From NCBI GenBank assembly GCA_025408425.1, contig JANXYX010000036.1, positions 1 to 64,000 on the forward strand: DNA of 64,000 bases, given 5' to 3'. This document shows positions 36,834-46,177 of the stretch, one piece after another. The notes beneath the pieces were generated by a model, which ran no database searches, was not told the origin of the DNA, and saw only the letters and a program-made list of their open reading frames with translations. The translations under genes and the position numbers were made by a program. How positions within the stretch are numbered: position 1 is the first letter of the stretch; each line of letters begins with the position of its first letter. The stretch is from Granulicella sp. GTDB taxonomy: Bacteria > Acidobacteriota > Terriglobia > Terriglobales > Acidobacteriaceae.

Positions 36834-37841
36834 CTACTTGATTGTAGCGATCGACTTGCGAACCATGTCCTGCACCGGCTTTGGGAGAGGGGCATAGGTA
36901 AGAGGAGCCGCCTCGGCTTCGCCGTTGGTGAGCATCCAGTCCACGAAGCCTGCAAGAGCCCTGGCCTTGGCCGGATCAGTGGAATGAGTAGGGATCAACA
37001 GCCAGGTAAAGCTGGAGATGGGATAGGAAGTGGCACCGGGCGCGTTGGTGATGGAGACGCGGTAGTCGGCTGGCATGGTTTTGGAAGCAGCGGCAGCAGC
37101 GGCCGTGACACCTTCGGTGGTGGCCTTGACGAACTTGCCGGCGGCGTTCTTCACCGAGCCATAGGACATCTTGTTCTGGGTCGCGTAGATCAACTCAACG
37201 TAACCGAACGAGTTGGGAGACTGGCGGACCATGCCAGCGACGCCTTCGTTACCCTTTTGGCCGATGCCGGAAGGCCACTTTACTGAGGTAGCCTTACCGA
37301 CTTTGGTCTGCCAGTCGGAGCTGACCTTGGAGAGGAAGTCGGTGAAGATGTAGGTGGTGCCGCTTCCATCCGAGCGATAGACCGGAAGAATCGAGTTGGC
37401 TGGCAGGTTGACTCCGGGATTGTCTTTTGCAATGCGAGGATCATTCCAGGTGGTGATCTTGCCGAGGTAGATGTCTGCAATGACATCCGAGGAGAAGTTG
37501 AGTTCTTTATTGACGCCGGGGATGTTGTACACGGGGACGACCGCACCGAGGACAGTCGGGATGTGCATCACCTTGACCTTGGCGGCTTTCAGCTGGTCAT
37601 CGCTCATTGGGCCATCGGTTGCGCCGAAGTCTACCGTGCCTTCTGATACCTGACGGATACCGCCGCCTGAACCGATCGACTGGTAGTTGATCTTAACTTC
37701 GGGGTGAAGTTTGCTGTACTCGGAGAACCACTTCGAGTAGATCGGGTATGGAAATGTGGCGCCTGCGCCGTTGATGTTCTGTGCTGTGGCGCCTGCGGCT
37801 ACCAGTGCCAAGACTCCTGCTGCGATTACTTTGAGTTTCAC
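36834..37841 (-). CDS. pstS: Periplasmic phosphate-binding protein PstS
   Basis: A 335-residue binding protein with a cleavable signal (MKLKVIAAGVLALVAAGATAQ) and no lipobox, so it is soluble in the periplasm. Phosphate-site blocks are NGAGATFPYPIYSKW, YQSIGSGGGIRQ, DFGATDGPMSDDQL and VYRSDGSGTTYIFTDFLSKV. The C-terminus FVDWMLTNGEAEAAPLTYAPLPKPV is typical. The start is a GTG at 37841 with GGGGGACGA directly before it. It is first in the pst operon, with phoB-phoR upstream. Confidence 0.97.
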   Translation of the reverse strand: MKLKVIAAGVLALVAAGATAQNINGAGATFPYPIYSKWFSEYSKLHPEVKINYQSIGSGGGIRQVSEGTVDFGATDGPMSDDQLKAAKVKVMHIPTVLGAVVPVYNIPGVNKELNFSSDVIADIYLGKITTWNDPRIAKDNPGVNLPANSILPVYRSDGSGTTYIFTDFLSKVSSDWQTKVGKATSVKWPSGIGQKGNEGVAGMVRQSPNSFGYVELIYATQNKMSYGSVKNAAGKFVKATTEGVTAAAAAASKTMPADYRVSITNAPGATSYPISSFTWLLIPTHSTDPAKARALAGFVDWMLTNGEAEAAPLTYAPLPKPVQDMVRKSIATIK

Positions 37842-37883
37842 TCGTCCCCCTAAAATCTGATTGATCCGTGACTTAAGATCAAC

Positions 37884-37921
37884 ATACTAAGTGTGGACAA
37901 GAATTGTTACGGCTAGGTTAC
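37884..37921 (-). promoter_or_regulatory. Candidate Pho box and -10 element for pstS
   Basis: Read on the minus strand, TGTAACC-TAGC-CGTAACA-ATTC-TTGTCCA gives direct repeats at 11-base spacing, the arrangement PhoB binds. On the plus strand the GTTAC repeats lie at 37906 and 37917. A TAGTAT element (37884-37889) follows at a -10-like position, 43-48 bases before the pstS start. The repeat units match each other well but the E. coli consensus only partly. Confidence 0.6.
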
Positions 37922-37948
37922 ATACGAGTGAAAACGGAAACAAACACC

Positions 37949-39319
37949 TTAATGTTGCGGATATTGGGCCTTCGGCAGGGTAAAAATGAAGGTACTGCCG
38001 CCGTTCAGTTCACTTTCAGCCCGGATGGCGCCGCCGTGTGCTTGCACCACATGCAGGGCAATTGCGAGCCCCAGGCCGGTGCCGCCCGACTCTCTGGACC
38101 GCGCTTTGTCGACACGGTAGAACCGCTCGAAAATTCTGGGAAGATGCTCGGAGGCTATTCCCTGCCCAAAGTCACGAACTCGAAACTCCACCGCCTGGAT
38201 TGGTTCTGACACGGTCTGGGCACTGACGACTACCCGGGCGTGCTGTTCTCCGCGGGGCTGACCATATTTGATTCCGTTTTCGATGAGGTTGCTGAGCACC
38301 TGGACGATGGCGTCTGCATCGGCGAAGACCTGCAAATCGGTAGTCTCGCCAATCTCAAGAACGGCTCCTGCATCCTGCACCAGACCGCTCATGGCCTGGA
38401 CGGCGTCACGGACGAGAATATCAGCGGGTACCGGTACGGGGTGCAACTCCTGCTCGGACGACTCGACACGAGCCATCATCAGAAGGTCCTCGGTCAGACG
38501 ATTCATGCGAGTGGCATTCTTCAGGATGATGCTGAGAAATTCGCGTGCGACGGGGCTTAGAGAACTTTCATGGTCAAGCAGCGTCTCGACATAGCCGGTG
38601 ATTGAGGTGAGCGGAGTGCGTAACTCGTGCGAGACATTGGCGACGAAGTCTCTCTGGGTGCGCTCGACCTGCTCGATCCGCGTGATGTCGTGGAGTACGG
38701 CGACTGCCCCACCGCCGGGCATGGGCGATGCGATGACCTCAAAGATACGGCCGGGAAGGAGCAAGGTGGACCGGCGCTCGGAGACGACACGCTCCTCTAG
38801 TGCGGTACGGACGCACTGCAGGACGTCGGGATCGCGAATGGTCTGAACCAGGGCATGGCCGATGCGCACGGCACTGCTGATCGAAGCGCCGGGGATGAGC
38901 TTCTGCATGCGCTGATTCGTCCATTGGATGCGCCCGCCCTGGTCTACTGCGACGACGGCGTCCTGCATGCTGTCGATCATGGCGACCAGTTCGTTACGGC
39001 TTTCGGCTGCGTCAGCGAGGACGCGTTCGACGTGAGCTGAAACGACTGAGATGGCTCGTGCGAGGCCATCGAAGTCCTGAAAGCGCTGCTCGAGGATCTC
39101 GATCGGGCGCTCTGCAATGGTTGCGGTCGAGGTCTGGAGTTGGGTGATGTTCTGCCGCACGGAGCGGGCGAGCAGCAGAGCGTTCACTGCCGCCCAGACC
39201 AGAACCAGGATTATTCCTGGGATCCAGCCCCACGGGGTAAACCACACTCGCATGACAGCCACGAAAGCCAAGGCAATGGTCATGCGGACAAAAAACGAGA
39301 AGAACAGACTGCGAGTCAC
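37949..39319 (-). CDS. phoR: Phosphate sensor histidine kinase PhoR
   Basis: A 456-residue membrane kinase. Two N-terminal helices (about residues 5-45) bring a short HAMP-like linker, then a PAS domain (DSMQDAVVAVDQGGRIQWTNQRM). The HisKA block FVANVSHELRTPLTSITGYVETLL has the phosphorylatable His. The ATPase domain has LIENGIKYG, VRDFGQGIASEHLPRIFERFYRV and GGTGLGLAIALHVVQAHGG. It phosphorylates PhoB, encoded 15 bases upstream. PhoU and Pst restrain it when phosphate is plentiful. The gene ends 107 bases before pstS. Confidence 0.95.
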   Translation of the reverse strand: MTRSLFFSFFVRMTIALAFVAVMRVWFTPWGWIPGIILVLVWAAVNALLLARSVRQNITQLQTSTATIAERPIEILEQRFQDFDGLARAISVVSAHVERVLADAAESRNELVAMIDSMQDAVVAVDQGGRIQWTNQRMQKLIPGASISSAVRIGHALVQTIRDPDVLQCVRTALEERVVSERRSTLLLPGRIFEVIASPMPGGGAVAVLHDITRIEQVERTQRDFVANVSHELRTPLTSITGYVETLLDHESSLSPVAREFLSIILKNATRMNRLTEDLLMMARVESSEQELHPVPVPADILVRDAVQAMSGLVQDAGAVLEIGETTDLQVFADADAIVQVLSNLIENGIKYGQPRGEQHARVVVSAQTVSEPIQAVEFRVRDFGQGIASEHLPRIFERFYRVDKARSRESGGTGLGLAIALHVVQAHGGAIRAESELNGGSTFIFTLPKAQYPQH

Positions 39320-39334
39320 TGGGCCACCCTGCGC

Positions 39335-40057
39335 TTAGGCCTGTACGGTCTTTGGGATCTCGAAACGGTAGCCCGCGCCGCGCATGGTTTTAAGATAGCG
39401 CGGAGTCTCTGCATCTACCTCAATCTTTTCGCGAATTCTGCGGACATAGACGTCTACGGAACGCGGAGTGACGAAACGGGCGTCGCCCCACACTGCGTCG
39501 AGGAGATGATCGCGGCTGAAGACACGGCCGGGGTGTCGGGCGAGGTAGTCGAGCAAACGGAATTCGGTAGCCGTGGTGGTGACCAGCTGCCCGTTCACGC
39601 GAAGCTGCATCGCGCCGGCGTCGATCTCGATCTCTTCGAACTTGAGGATGGAGGGAGTGCTGGGCCGTTCAAATCGGCGAAGCACCGCCTTGACCCGGGC
39701 TACCAGTTCGCGCGTGGCGAAGGGCTTGGTGATGTAGTCGTCCGCACCCATTTCAAGTCCGTGGACGCGGTCATTCTCAGCCGCGCGGGCGGTAAGAAAG
39801 ATAATGGGCACCACGCTGAGGGTGGGGTTCTGACGCAACCGGCGGCACAGGTCGAGACCGTCTCCGCCAGGAACCATGATGTCGAGGAGAAAGAGCGAAG
39901 GCGGCTGGCGCTCAGCATCGCTGAGAATCTGGTTGATCGCCAAATAGGGGCGAACGGTGAATCCGGCGCTCTCCAGGTGATACTGCACAAGCCGGGAGAT
40001 ATCTGCATCGTCTTCCAAAACAAAAATCGTTTGACTCAATCTCTGAACCTCATTCAT
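39335..40057 (-). CDS. phoB: Response regulator PhoB
   Basis: An OmpR/PhoB-class regulator of 240 residues. The receiver has acidic pocket residues E15, D16 and D17, phosphorylation site D59 (FLLDIMVPGGDG) and the conserved lysine in DYITKPF. The C-terminal winged helix (EFRLLDYLARHPGRVFSRDHLLDAVWGD and RSVDVYVRRIREKIE) binds DNA at Pho boxes. It starts at 40057 and is followed by phoR on the same strand. Confidence 0.96.
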   Translation of the reverse strand: MNEVQRLSQTIFVLEDDADISRLVQYHLESAGFTVRPYLAINQILSDAERQPPSLFLLDIMVPGGDGLDLCRRLRQNPTLSVVPIIFLTARAAENDRVHGLEMGADDYITKPFATRELVARVKAVLRRFERPSTPSILKFEEIEIDAGAMQLRVNGQLVTTTATEFRLLDYLARHPGRVFSRDHLLDAVWGDARFVTPRSVDVYVRRIREKIEVDAETPRYLKTMRGAGYRFEIPKTVQA

Positions 40058-40201
40058 ACGGGCTTTACGTTGTAAAGGTTAGCCTATTCGAGCCAAAACA
40101 TTGCGAACGTACGATGAATCTGAATAGACGATGAATTATTGATGGGAAATTGAGTAACTACCGGCAGTTTATACTTTGGCGAGTCAAGTCTGGCCAGTGG
40201 G

Positions 40202-41230
40202 CTAGATGGACTGCAACTGTCTGGCGATGATGGTCGCAGCCCGTTCGCAGGCGTCTCGATCCACGTCGTAGTGGGTGACGAGCCGGACTGAGTGGGGGCC
40301 GACCGCACTGGCCAGAACTTCCTGCTGCTTCAAGGCTGCGCAGAAAGCTGCGGCATCAGCGCCTCCGCGAAGATTGAAGATGACGATGTTGGTCTGGACT
40401 CCGCCAAGGTCGATCTCCGCATTGGGCTGGGCGGCGATGAATTCTCCGAAGTACCTGGCGTTGGCGTGGTCGAGGCCAAGACGCGCGGGCATCTGCTCCA
40501 AAGCGATGAGCCCAGCGGCGGCAAGGATACCGGCCTGGCGCATGCCTCCGCCAAGCGCTTTGCGATAGATTCGGGCCTGCTCAATTATCTTGCGGCTGCC
40601 GGTCAGGATCGAGCCAACTGGCGCACCGAGCCCCTTGGAGAGGCAGAACATGACGGTATCGAAGCCCTCAGTCAGTTCGGACACGCTGAGGTTAAGGGCG
40701 GCGGCGGCGTTGAAGATCCGGGCTCCATCCAGATGAACGGGCAAGCCGACGCTGCGAGCGCCTGCCCATATGTCCTGAAGGACATGCAGCGGAGTGACGG
40801 TTCCCCCGGCCATGTTGTGGGTATTTTCGATGCAGATCAGTGCGGTCTGGGCTCGGTAGTAGAGCTTGGTAGCGATGGCCGGCTTGATGTGGTCCCAGGT
40901 GAGGATGCCTCGCTCTGCGGCGACGGTACGGGCCTGGCAGCCAGAGAAGGCCGCAGCCATGGCCATCTCCCAATCGAGGACGTGCGACCTGGCCTCGCAG
41001 ATCAGCTCCTGACCATGCTGGGTGTGTATGCGGATGGCGATCTGGTTACCCATGGTTCCGGTGGGAACGAAGATGGCGGCTTCCCGCCCAAAGAGCGCAG
41101 CGGCGGACTGCTCCAGACGGTTTACGGTAGGGTCTTCGCCGTAGACGTCGTCGCCCACCTCGGCAGAGGCCATGGCTTCACGCATAGCCGGGGTTGGGCG
41201 GGTGACGGTGTCGCTGCGTAGATCAATCAT
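40202..41230 (-). CDS. ltaE: L-threonine aldolase
   Basis: A PLP enzyme of 342 residues that splits threonine or allo-threonine into glycine and acetaldehyde. It begins MIDLRSDTVTRPTPAMREAM, the classic aldolase start. The PLP lysine is K199 in FCLSKGLGAPVGS, and HLDGARIFNAA holds the Asp that contacts the pyridine nitrogen. Longer in-frame upstream codons belong to the hemW tail and are ignored. It lies 37 bases after hemW on the same strand, with an AAAGGG site upstream. Confidence 0.93.
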   Translation of the reverse strand: MIDLRSDTVTRPTPAMREAMASAEVGDDVYGEDPTVNRLEQSAAALFGREAAIFVPTGTMGNQIAIRIHTQHGQELICEARSHVLDWEMAMAAAFSGCQARTVAAERGILTWDHIKPAIATKLYYRAQTALICIENTHNMAGGTVTPLHVLQDIWAGARSVGLPVHLDGARIFNAAAALNLSVSELTEGFDTVMFCLSKGLGAPVGSILTGSRKIIEQARIYRKALGGGMRQAGILAAAGLIALEQMPARLGLDHANARYFGEFIAAQPNAEIDLGGVQTNIVIFNLRGGADAAAFCAALKQQEVLASAVGPHSVRLVTHYDVDRDACERAATIIARQLQSI

Positions 41231-41267
41231 GGATTTTTCTATCCCTTTCTGGAAGTCGCGAGGTTCG

Positions 41268-42494
41268 TCACACTGCTGCGGTAAGCAACAGCCGACTGAA
41301 TACTTCATTGGAGACCATGCGTCCACGGTCGGTCAGGCGGATACGATCTGCGGTCAGCTCCAGCAGGCCTGCGTCGCGAACGTCGTGCAAGGCTGGTAGC
41401 GTTTGATGGAGCAGCACCTCGCCGAACTGGCTGCGAAGTTCGTGCAGGCTTACACCTTCATTAAGGCGAAGACCGAGGAAGAGTGATTCTTCAAACGCCT
41501 GCTCCACCCCGACGACATCAACCTCCGGAGTGGGGAGCACGGGTTCGTAGAGACGCAAGCCGGAGGTCGCGGTGGCTGGAGCGTCTCCGGAATAAGTATC
41601 GAGATCGCTGGCGTTGGCGAAGCGTACCGCACCGGCGCTGGTGTTCAACATGGAGTGTGCATCGAGGCCGAAACCCAGGTAAGGCTGCCGCCGCCAGTAC
41701 TTCAGATTGTGGCGGGACTGGTGACCAGCACTGGCGAAGTTGGATATCTCGTATTGGGCCCATCCAGCTGCGCCCAGAACGTTACAACCGAGTTGATACC
41801 AGTCTGCGGCGTCGTCTTCAGAGGGGACTGCGGAGGCGCTGTAACGGCTACCGCTGGCAAGCATCTCCTTGCCCAGACGTGAGTCCTCATCGACCTCCAG
41901 CATGTAGATGCTGATGTGCGGTGCGCCCGTGGCGATGGCGGTTTGGAGCGAGTATCGCCAACTGGCTTCGGTCTGGTGGGGAAGGCCGACGATGAGATCC
42001 AGATTGAGATCCTCAATTCCTGCAGCCCGGACGCGCGCTACCTCTTCGAGGCAGGTCTGCTGGGTGTGAAGGCGACCGACGGCTGCAGACTCGCGATCGA
42101 CGAACGACTGGACGCCAAAGCTGATGCGATTCATCCCCTGTTGCAGGAACTCGGCGAGGGTGGCATCGGCAAGCTGTCCGGGAGCGCACTCCAGGGTGAC
42201 TTCGGCGTTAGGCGCGAGGGTGAACCGGGCGCGCAACTGATTGAATATTTGGCTGATCTGATGGGGCTCCAGAAGACTGGGGGTCCCACCGCCGAGGTAC
42301 ACCGTATCCACAACATCGGGTAAATGGGCATGGTGGCTGGAAGCGGTGGCTCTGGCATTCACGATCTCGTCGCAGACTCGATCGACGTAGTGTTGCATGC
42401 GGCTGGGCGCAAAGGCTCCTGAAGCAAAGTTGCAGAAGGTGCACTTGGCCTTGCAAAACGGAATCGAGATGTAGACACCAAGCGAACTGCTCAT
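41268..42494 (-). CDS. hemW: Radical-SAM haem chaperone HemW
   Basis: A 408-residue radical-SAM protein of the HemN/HemW group. The cluster motif is C14-K-A-K-C18-T-F-C21-N-F. The CxxxCxxCxF form, lacking the fourth Cys of true HemN, marks HemW, which transfers haem to respiratory enzymes. Further blocks are VYLGGGTPSLLEP, RISFGVQSF and DLIVGLPHQT. The ATG at 42494 is chosen because upstream in-frame codons have no family similarity. The C-terminal HemN domain (SLHELRSQFG, DRIRLTDRGRMVSNEVF) is complete. Confidence 0.92.
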   Translation of the reverse strand: MSSSLGVYISIPFCKAKCTFCNFASGAFAPSRMQHYVDRVCDEIVNARATASSHHAHLPDVVDTVYLGGGTPSLLEPHQISQIFNQLRARFTLAPNAEVTLECAPGQLADATLAEFLQQGMNRISFGVQSFVDRESAAVGRLHTQQTCLEEVARVRAAGIEDLNLDLIVGLPHQTEASWRYSLQTAIATGAPHISIYMLEVDEDSRLGKEMLASGSRYSASAVPSEDDAADWYQLGCNVLGAAGWAQYEISNFASAGHQSRHNLKYWRRQPYLGFGLDAHSMLNTSAGAVRFANASDLDTYSGDAPATATSGLRLYEPVLPTPEVDVVGVEQAFEESLFLGLRLNEGVSLHELRSQFGEVLLHQTLPALHDVRDAGLLELTADRIRLTDRGRMVSNEVFSRLLLTAAV

Positions 42495-42609
42495 GGAACC
42501 GATCTTCCTTGTCCTAACTATGCTGCTTCTTGATTGTTTCACGGACATTCTTGTGACGGCTTGTATCCAAGTCACACAGTTTCGCGTCTCATCGACGAGG
42601 TTCAAAACG

Positions 42610-43397
42610 ATGCTGGTATTTCTATTACGCTGCAAGGTTCTGGCTGGAAGTCTGGCGACTCTCTTTTTGTTGGTGCCAATTGGGTTGGCCGCCCAGACTG
42701 CAACTCGCCCCGGGCGAACACCGGTATTGGTGGAGTTGTTTACTTCAGAAGGCTGCTCCAGCTGCCCACCGGCAGATGCGTTGTTGATGAAGCTCGAAGC
42801 GGGCCAGCCGATTGATGGCGTTGAGATTATTGCGCTGGGGGAGCACGTCGACTATTGGGACCAGCTGGGGTGGCACGATCGCTTCTCGTCTCGACAGTAC
42901 ACGCAGCGGCAGAACGGCTACGGCAACAGGTTCAGCCTGCAGGGGGTCTACACGCCCCAGATGGTGGTCGACGGCACGCAGGAGTTTGTGGGCAATGACG
43001 CCAATCGGGCAACGCGCGCGATCAACCAGGCGGCTAAGTCCGCAAAAGTGGGGCTTAAGCTTTCAAGCCCGATGATTGAGGGGAAACATATGTCGCTGGA
43101 GGTGTCGCTGACTACCCCGGGGGCGTTCTGCCTAAGGCTGATCTATTTGCGGCTGTTATCGATCCGGTGGCCACCACTGATGTTCGGAACGGGGAGAACG
43201 GAGGGCGGCAGTTGCACCACGTGAGCGTCGTACGATCGCTGCAGAGAATCGGCAGCCTGCAGGACCTGTCTGCGTCTCCGCTAAAGTTCAGCCTGAGTAG
43301 CCCTGCGGACGCCTTGCCGGCAAAGGAGCGAGTCGTCGTCTTTGCCCAGAGATCCGGCCAGGGAGTGGTGTTAGGCGCCGTAGCAACCTTGAACTGA
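42610..43397 (+). pseudogene. DUF1223 thioredoxin-like secreted protein, frameshifted
   Basis: The gene encodes a DUF1223 protein. It has a signal peptide (MLVFLLRCKVLAGSLATLFLL), the core VLVELFTSEGCSSCPPADALL with a CSSC pair, and VDYWDQLGWHDRFSSRQY. The reading frame then breaks near 43110-43125, in CCCCGGGGG. From there the +1 frame continues the family C-terminus (LPKADLFAAVIDPVATTDVRNGENG and GRQLHHVSVVRSLQRIG) to a stop at 43395-43397. In the original frame it would end at 43224. A one-base change in the G run explains both, and it may be a true mutation or a sequencing error. Confidence 0.75.
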
Positions 43398-43460
43398 ACG
43401 TAATTCAATCTGCGGCGAATCCTACGCGGCCCCGGAACATCTAGAATAGGGGACAACCGC

Positions 43461-45479
43461 ATGGCTGAAAAAGAGACAAAGGATTCGACGAAAGAACCCG
43501 ACAAGAAGACGCCGCAGGACGACGATATCGTTGGCAAAGCATACGACGGCCGTCTCATGCGCCGTCTGCTTACCTATCTTCGCCCCTACAAGCTGCAGAC
43601 TACGTTCTCTACAGTGGCGATCATTTTCAAGGCAGGAAGTGACGTTCTAGGGCCGTATCTGGTGAAGGTAGCGGTCGACACCTATATGTCGGACACGCCC
43701 GTGACCAAGCTTTCGTGGCTGGCCCAGCACCTGAGCAAGCAAGCCTTCACTGGTATTACGCAGTTAGGCCTGCTCTATCTGGGGGCGCTCCTGGTTACGT
43801 ATGGGCTGGAGTTTCTGCAGACGTACCTGATGCAGTGGACTGGCCAGAAGATCATGTTCGATCTGCGTAGCCAGATCTTCCGTCATCTGCAGAGCATGCA
43901 TCCGGGATTCTTCGATCACAATTCGGTCGGCAAGCTTGTGACGCGGGTTACTTCGGACGTTGATGCCTTGAACGAGATGTTCACGTCTGGCGTGCTGGCC
44001 ATCTTTGAAGACGTATTTGTGCTGGCGTTCATCGTCATTGTCATGCTGCGGATGAGCTGGCCGCTGGCGCTTTTGACGATTTCGGTTATCCCGGCCATCC
44101 TGTACGTCACCCGCATCTTCCGCCGCCACGTGAGGGAGAGCTACCGCCGCCAGCGTGCGGCCACGGCCCACATCAACACCTTCACCCAGGAATATGTCTC
44201 GGGCATGTCCGTGGTGCAGCTGTTCAACCGCGAGCGCCGCGCCTTCAACGACTTTTCCGCGATCAACTCTGAGAATAAGCAGGCCTGGACCGACGCAATC
44301 TTCGCGTACGCGCTGTACTACCCGATCGTCGAGTTCCTCAGTTCCGCAGCGATTGCACTGGTCATCTGGCGCGGTGGATCGGCGGTTCTGCGCAACGCAC
44401 AATCTCTCCACGTATCGTCCCTGATTCACTCTGTATTCAGCACCGTTACCCTTGGCGTTCTCATCGCTTTTATCCAGTACGCACAGCGGTTCTTCCGTCC
44501 GATTCAGGATCTTAGTGAGAAGTACAACATTCTGCAGGCGGCGATGGCGGCCAGTGAGCGCGTCTTCAAGCTGCTGGATACAAAGCCGGAGATTGTTTCG
44601 CCTTCCGCTCCGATCGCCGGAGACAAGTCAGGACGGGTTGAGTTCCGAAATGTATGGTTCACGTACCAGCGGCTCGATGCGGCCCAGCAGGCCAGGGTGG
44701 CGATGGCGGACGAGGCTGAGCTTCGGACCTTTGCGGATATCGAGTGGATTCTCTGCGGCGTCAGCTTTGTGGTGGAGCCGGACGAAACAGCCGCGATTGT
44801 TGGCCATACGGGCGCAGGAAAGACGACCATCACTGGTTTGATGATGCGGTTCTATGACATTCAGCGCGGGAACATTCTGGTGGACGGAGTCGATGTACGT
44901 GATCAGGATCTGCACCAGTTGCGGCGACGATTTGGTGTGGTACTGCAAGACCCCTTCCTGTTCACGGGCACGATTGCGGACAATATCCGGCTCGGCTCGA
45001 AGTGGATTACGGACGAGCAGTTGCAACAGGCGGCCGACGATGTAAATGTTGGCGACTTCATCCGTTCCCTGCCCCAGCAGTTTGAAGAGCCGGTGCGGGA
45101 GCGCGGAGCGACACTTTCCACAGGGCAAAAACAGTTGATCAGTTTTGCGCGGGCACTTGCGCACAATCCGGGCATTCTGATCCTGGACGAGGCAACCTCT
45201 TCGGTTGATACGGATACGGAACTGCGGGTGAGGCTGGCTCTGTCGAAGATGATCACGGGACGCACATCGATACTGATCGCGCATCGTCTTTCCACCATTC
45301 AGCGGGCGGATACGATTCTGGTGATGCACAAGGGACAGCTACGGGAGCGCGGCACTCATCAGGAACTGCTTACCCATCGTGGGCTGTACTGGAAGCTCTA
45401 TCAGTTGCAGTACAGGGATCAGGAGATTGGCACTGGTGCCGACGGAAGCGTTTCGCTGCAGCCGCTCAGCGCAGACTAG
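43461..45479 (+). CDS. ABC exporter, fused membrane and ATPase domains
   Basis: A 672-residue half-transporter with six membrane helices between about residues 35 and 320. The ATPase domain carries Walker A GHTGAGKTT, signature LSTGQKQLISFARAL and Walker B ILILDEATSSVD. LSTGQ instead of LSGGQ is the form common in YheI/MdlB-like heterodimer partners. About 25 residues (LDAAQQARVAMADEAELRTFA) lie between the first ATPase strand and the Walker A helix, longer than usual. The N-terminus is lysine- and acid-rich and cytoplasmic. The stop overlaps the convergent gene's stop at CTAG (45476-45479). Confidence 0.92.
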   Translation: MAEKETKDSTKEPDKKTPQDDDIVGKAYDGRLMRRLLTYLRPYKLQTTFSTVAIIFKAGSDVLGPYLVKVAVDTYMSDTPVTKLSWLAQHLSKQAFTGITQLGLLYLGALLVTYGLEFLQTYLMQWTGQKIMFDLRSQIFRHLQSMHPGFFDHNSVGKLVTRVTSDVDALNEMFTSGVLAIFEDVFVLAFIVIVMLRMSWPLALLTISVIPAILYVTRIFRRHVRESYRRQRAATAHINTFTQEYVSGMSVVQLFNRERRAFNDFSAINSENKQAWTDAIFAYALYYPIVEFLSSAAIALVIWRGGSAVLRNAQSLHVSSLIHSVFSTVTLGVLIAFIQYAQRFFRPIQDLSEKYNILQAAMAASERVFKLLDTKPEIVSPSAPIAGDKSGRVEFRNVWFTYQRLDAAQQARVAMADEAELRTFADIEWILCGVSFVVEPDETAAIVGHTGAGKTTITGLMMRFYDIQRGNILVDGVDVRDQDLHQLRRRFGVVLQDPFLFTGTIADNIRLGSKWITDEQLQQAADDVNVGDFIRSLPQQFEEPVRERGATLSTGQKQLISFARALAHNPGILILDEATSSVDTDTELRVRLALSKMITGRTSILIAHRLSTIQRADTILVMHKGQLRERGTHQELLTHRGLYWKLYQLQYRDQEIGTGADGSVSLQPLSAD

Positions 45480-46144
45480 CGGCGTGCTATCCGAAGCGCA
45501 TCCTCAACCAGCTTGCCGACTCGCTTCTCTCGGGCCTCCGGGCTCTGGTAGTAAAAGACGCTCAACAAATGCCTGCGGCGCAGCGCCGTGGACATCGCCT
45601 CCCAGCCTTTGCGGGCGGCAGGATTCCTTACAAAGGCCCGTTCCACCACTGGCGGCAGGACCGTTTCTCCCTCCATGGTGAGTAACAGGCGCTCAGCAAT
45701 CTGCACGGCTCGCCGTTTACGGGCCTCGGCGCTTTCCACCTGCTCGATCCACTTGCCGATCTCCGCTCGCATCGACTCGCTCAAAGAAGCAAACCACCTT
45801 GCCAGGGCTTTCTCGCTCTTCAGCAGCCTTGCGAGTTCGGGAGGGACTGCTGGCTCGCGCTGATCGAGATCTGGCGCAATTCTAAGTTCGACAACTGCCC
45901 CTACTCGAGCGGCAGCAGCCTTCTGCATCTTCTTATTCACCAGGACGAAGTGACCGCCCCGTTTGGCATCCGTGAATAGTGAGGTGCGGAAGACCTCACC
46001 GCCCAGCTCAACCTTGACTCGCAGCCGCACCATCCTTGTCCAGGCAGTATTAATGTCGAACGGCAGGCGCGCGACGACCCAGCCTAATCCGCCCTCCAAC
46101 GGCTCTAATATTGCACGGAACCGCTTCGCCGCAATCCCAGCCAT
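45476..46144 (-). CDS. YdeI/OmpD-associated-type protein with DUF1905 domain
   Basis: A 222-residue protein. The first half is a DUF1905 domain (FRAILEPLEGGLGWVVARLPFDI and VRLRVKVELGGEVFRTSLF). The second half is the YdeI-type helical region (RWFASLSESMRAEIGKWIEQVESAEARKRRAVQIAERLL). YdeI-like proteins are linked to antimicrobial peptide tolerance, but the molecular role is not settled. ATG at 46144 has the strong ribosome site GAGGTGAT 5 bases before it, so the longer reading to 46237 is rejected. The 5' end abuts lpxB on the other strand. Confidence 0.82.
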   Translation of the reverse strand: MAGIAAKRFRAILEPLEGGLGWVVARLPFDINTAWTRMVRLRVKVELGGEVFRTSLFTDAKRGGHFVLVNKKMQKAAAARVGAVVELRIAPDLDQREPAVPPELARLLKSEKALARWFASLSESMRAEIGKWIEQVESAEARKRRAVQIAERLLLTMEGETVLPPVVERAFVRNPAARKGWEAMSTALRRRHLLSVFYYQSPEAREKRVGKLVEDALRIARR

Positions 46145-46177
46145 GCAATCACCTCGAGAAAAATCTACACTGGTTCC

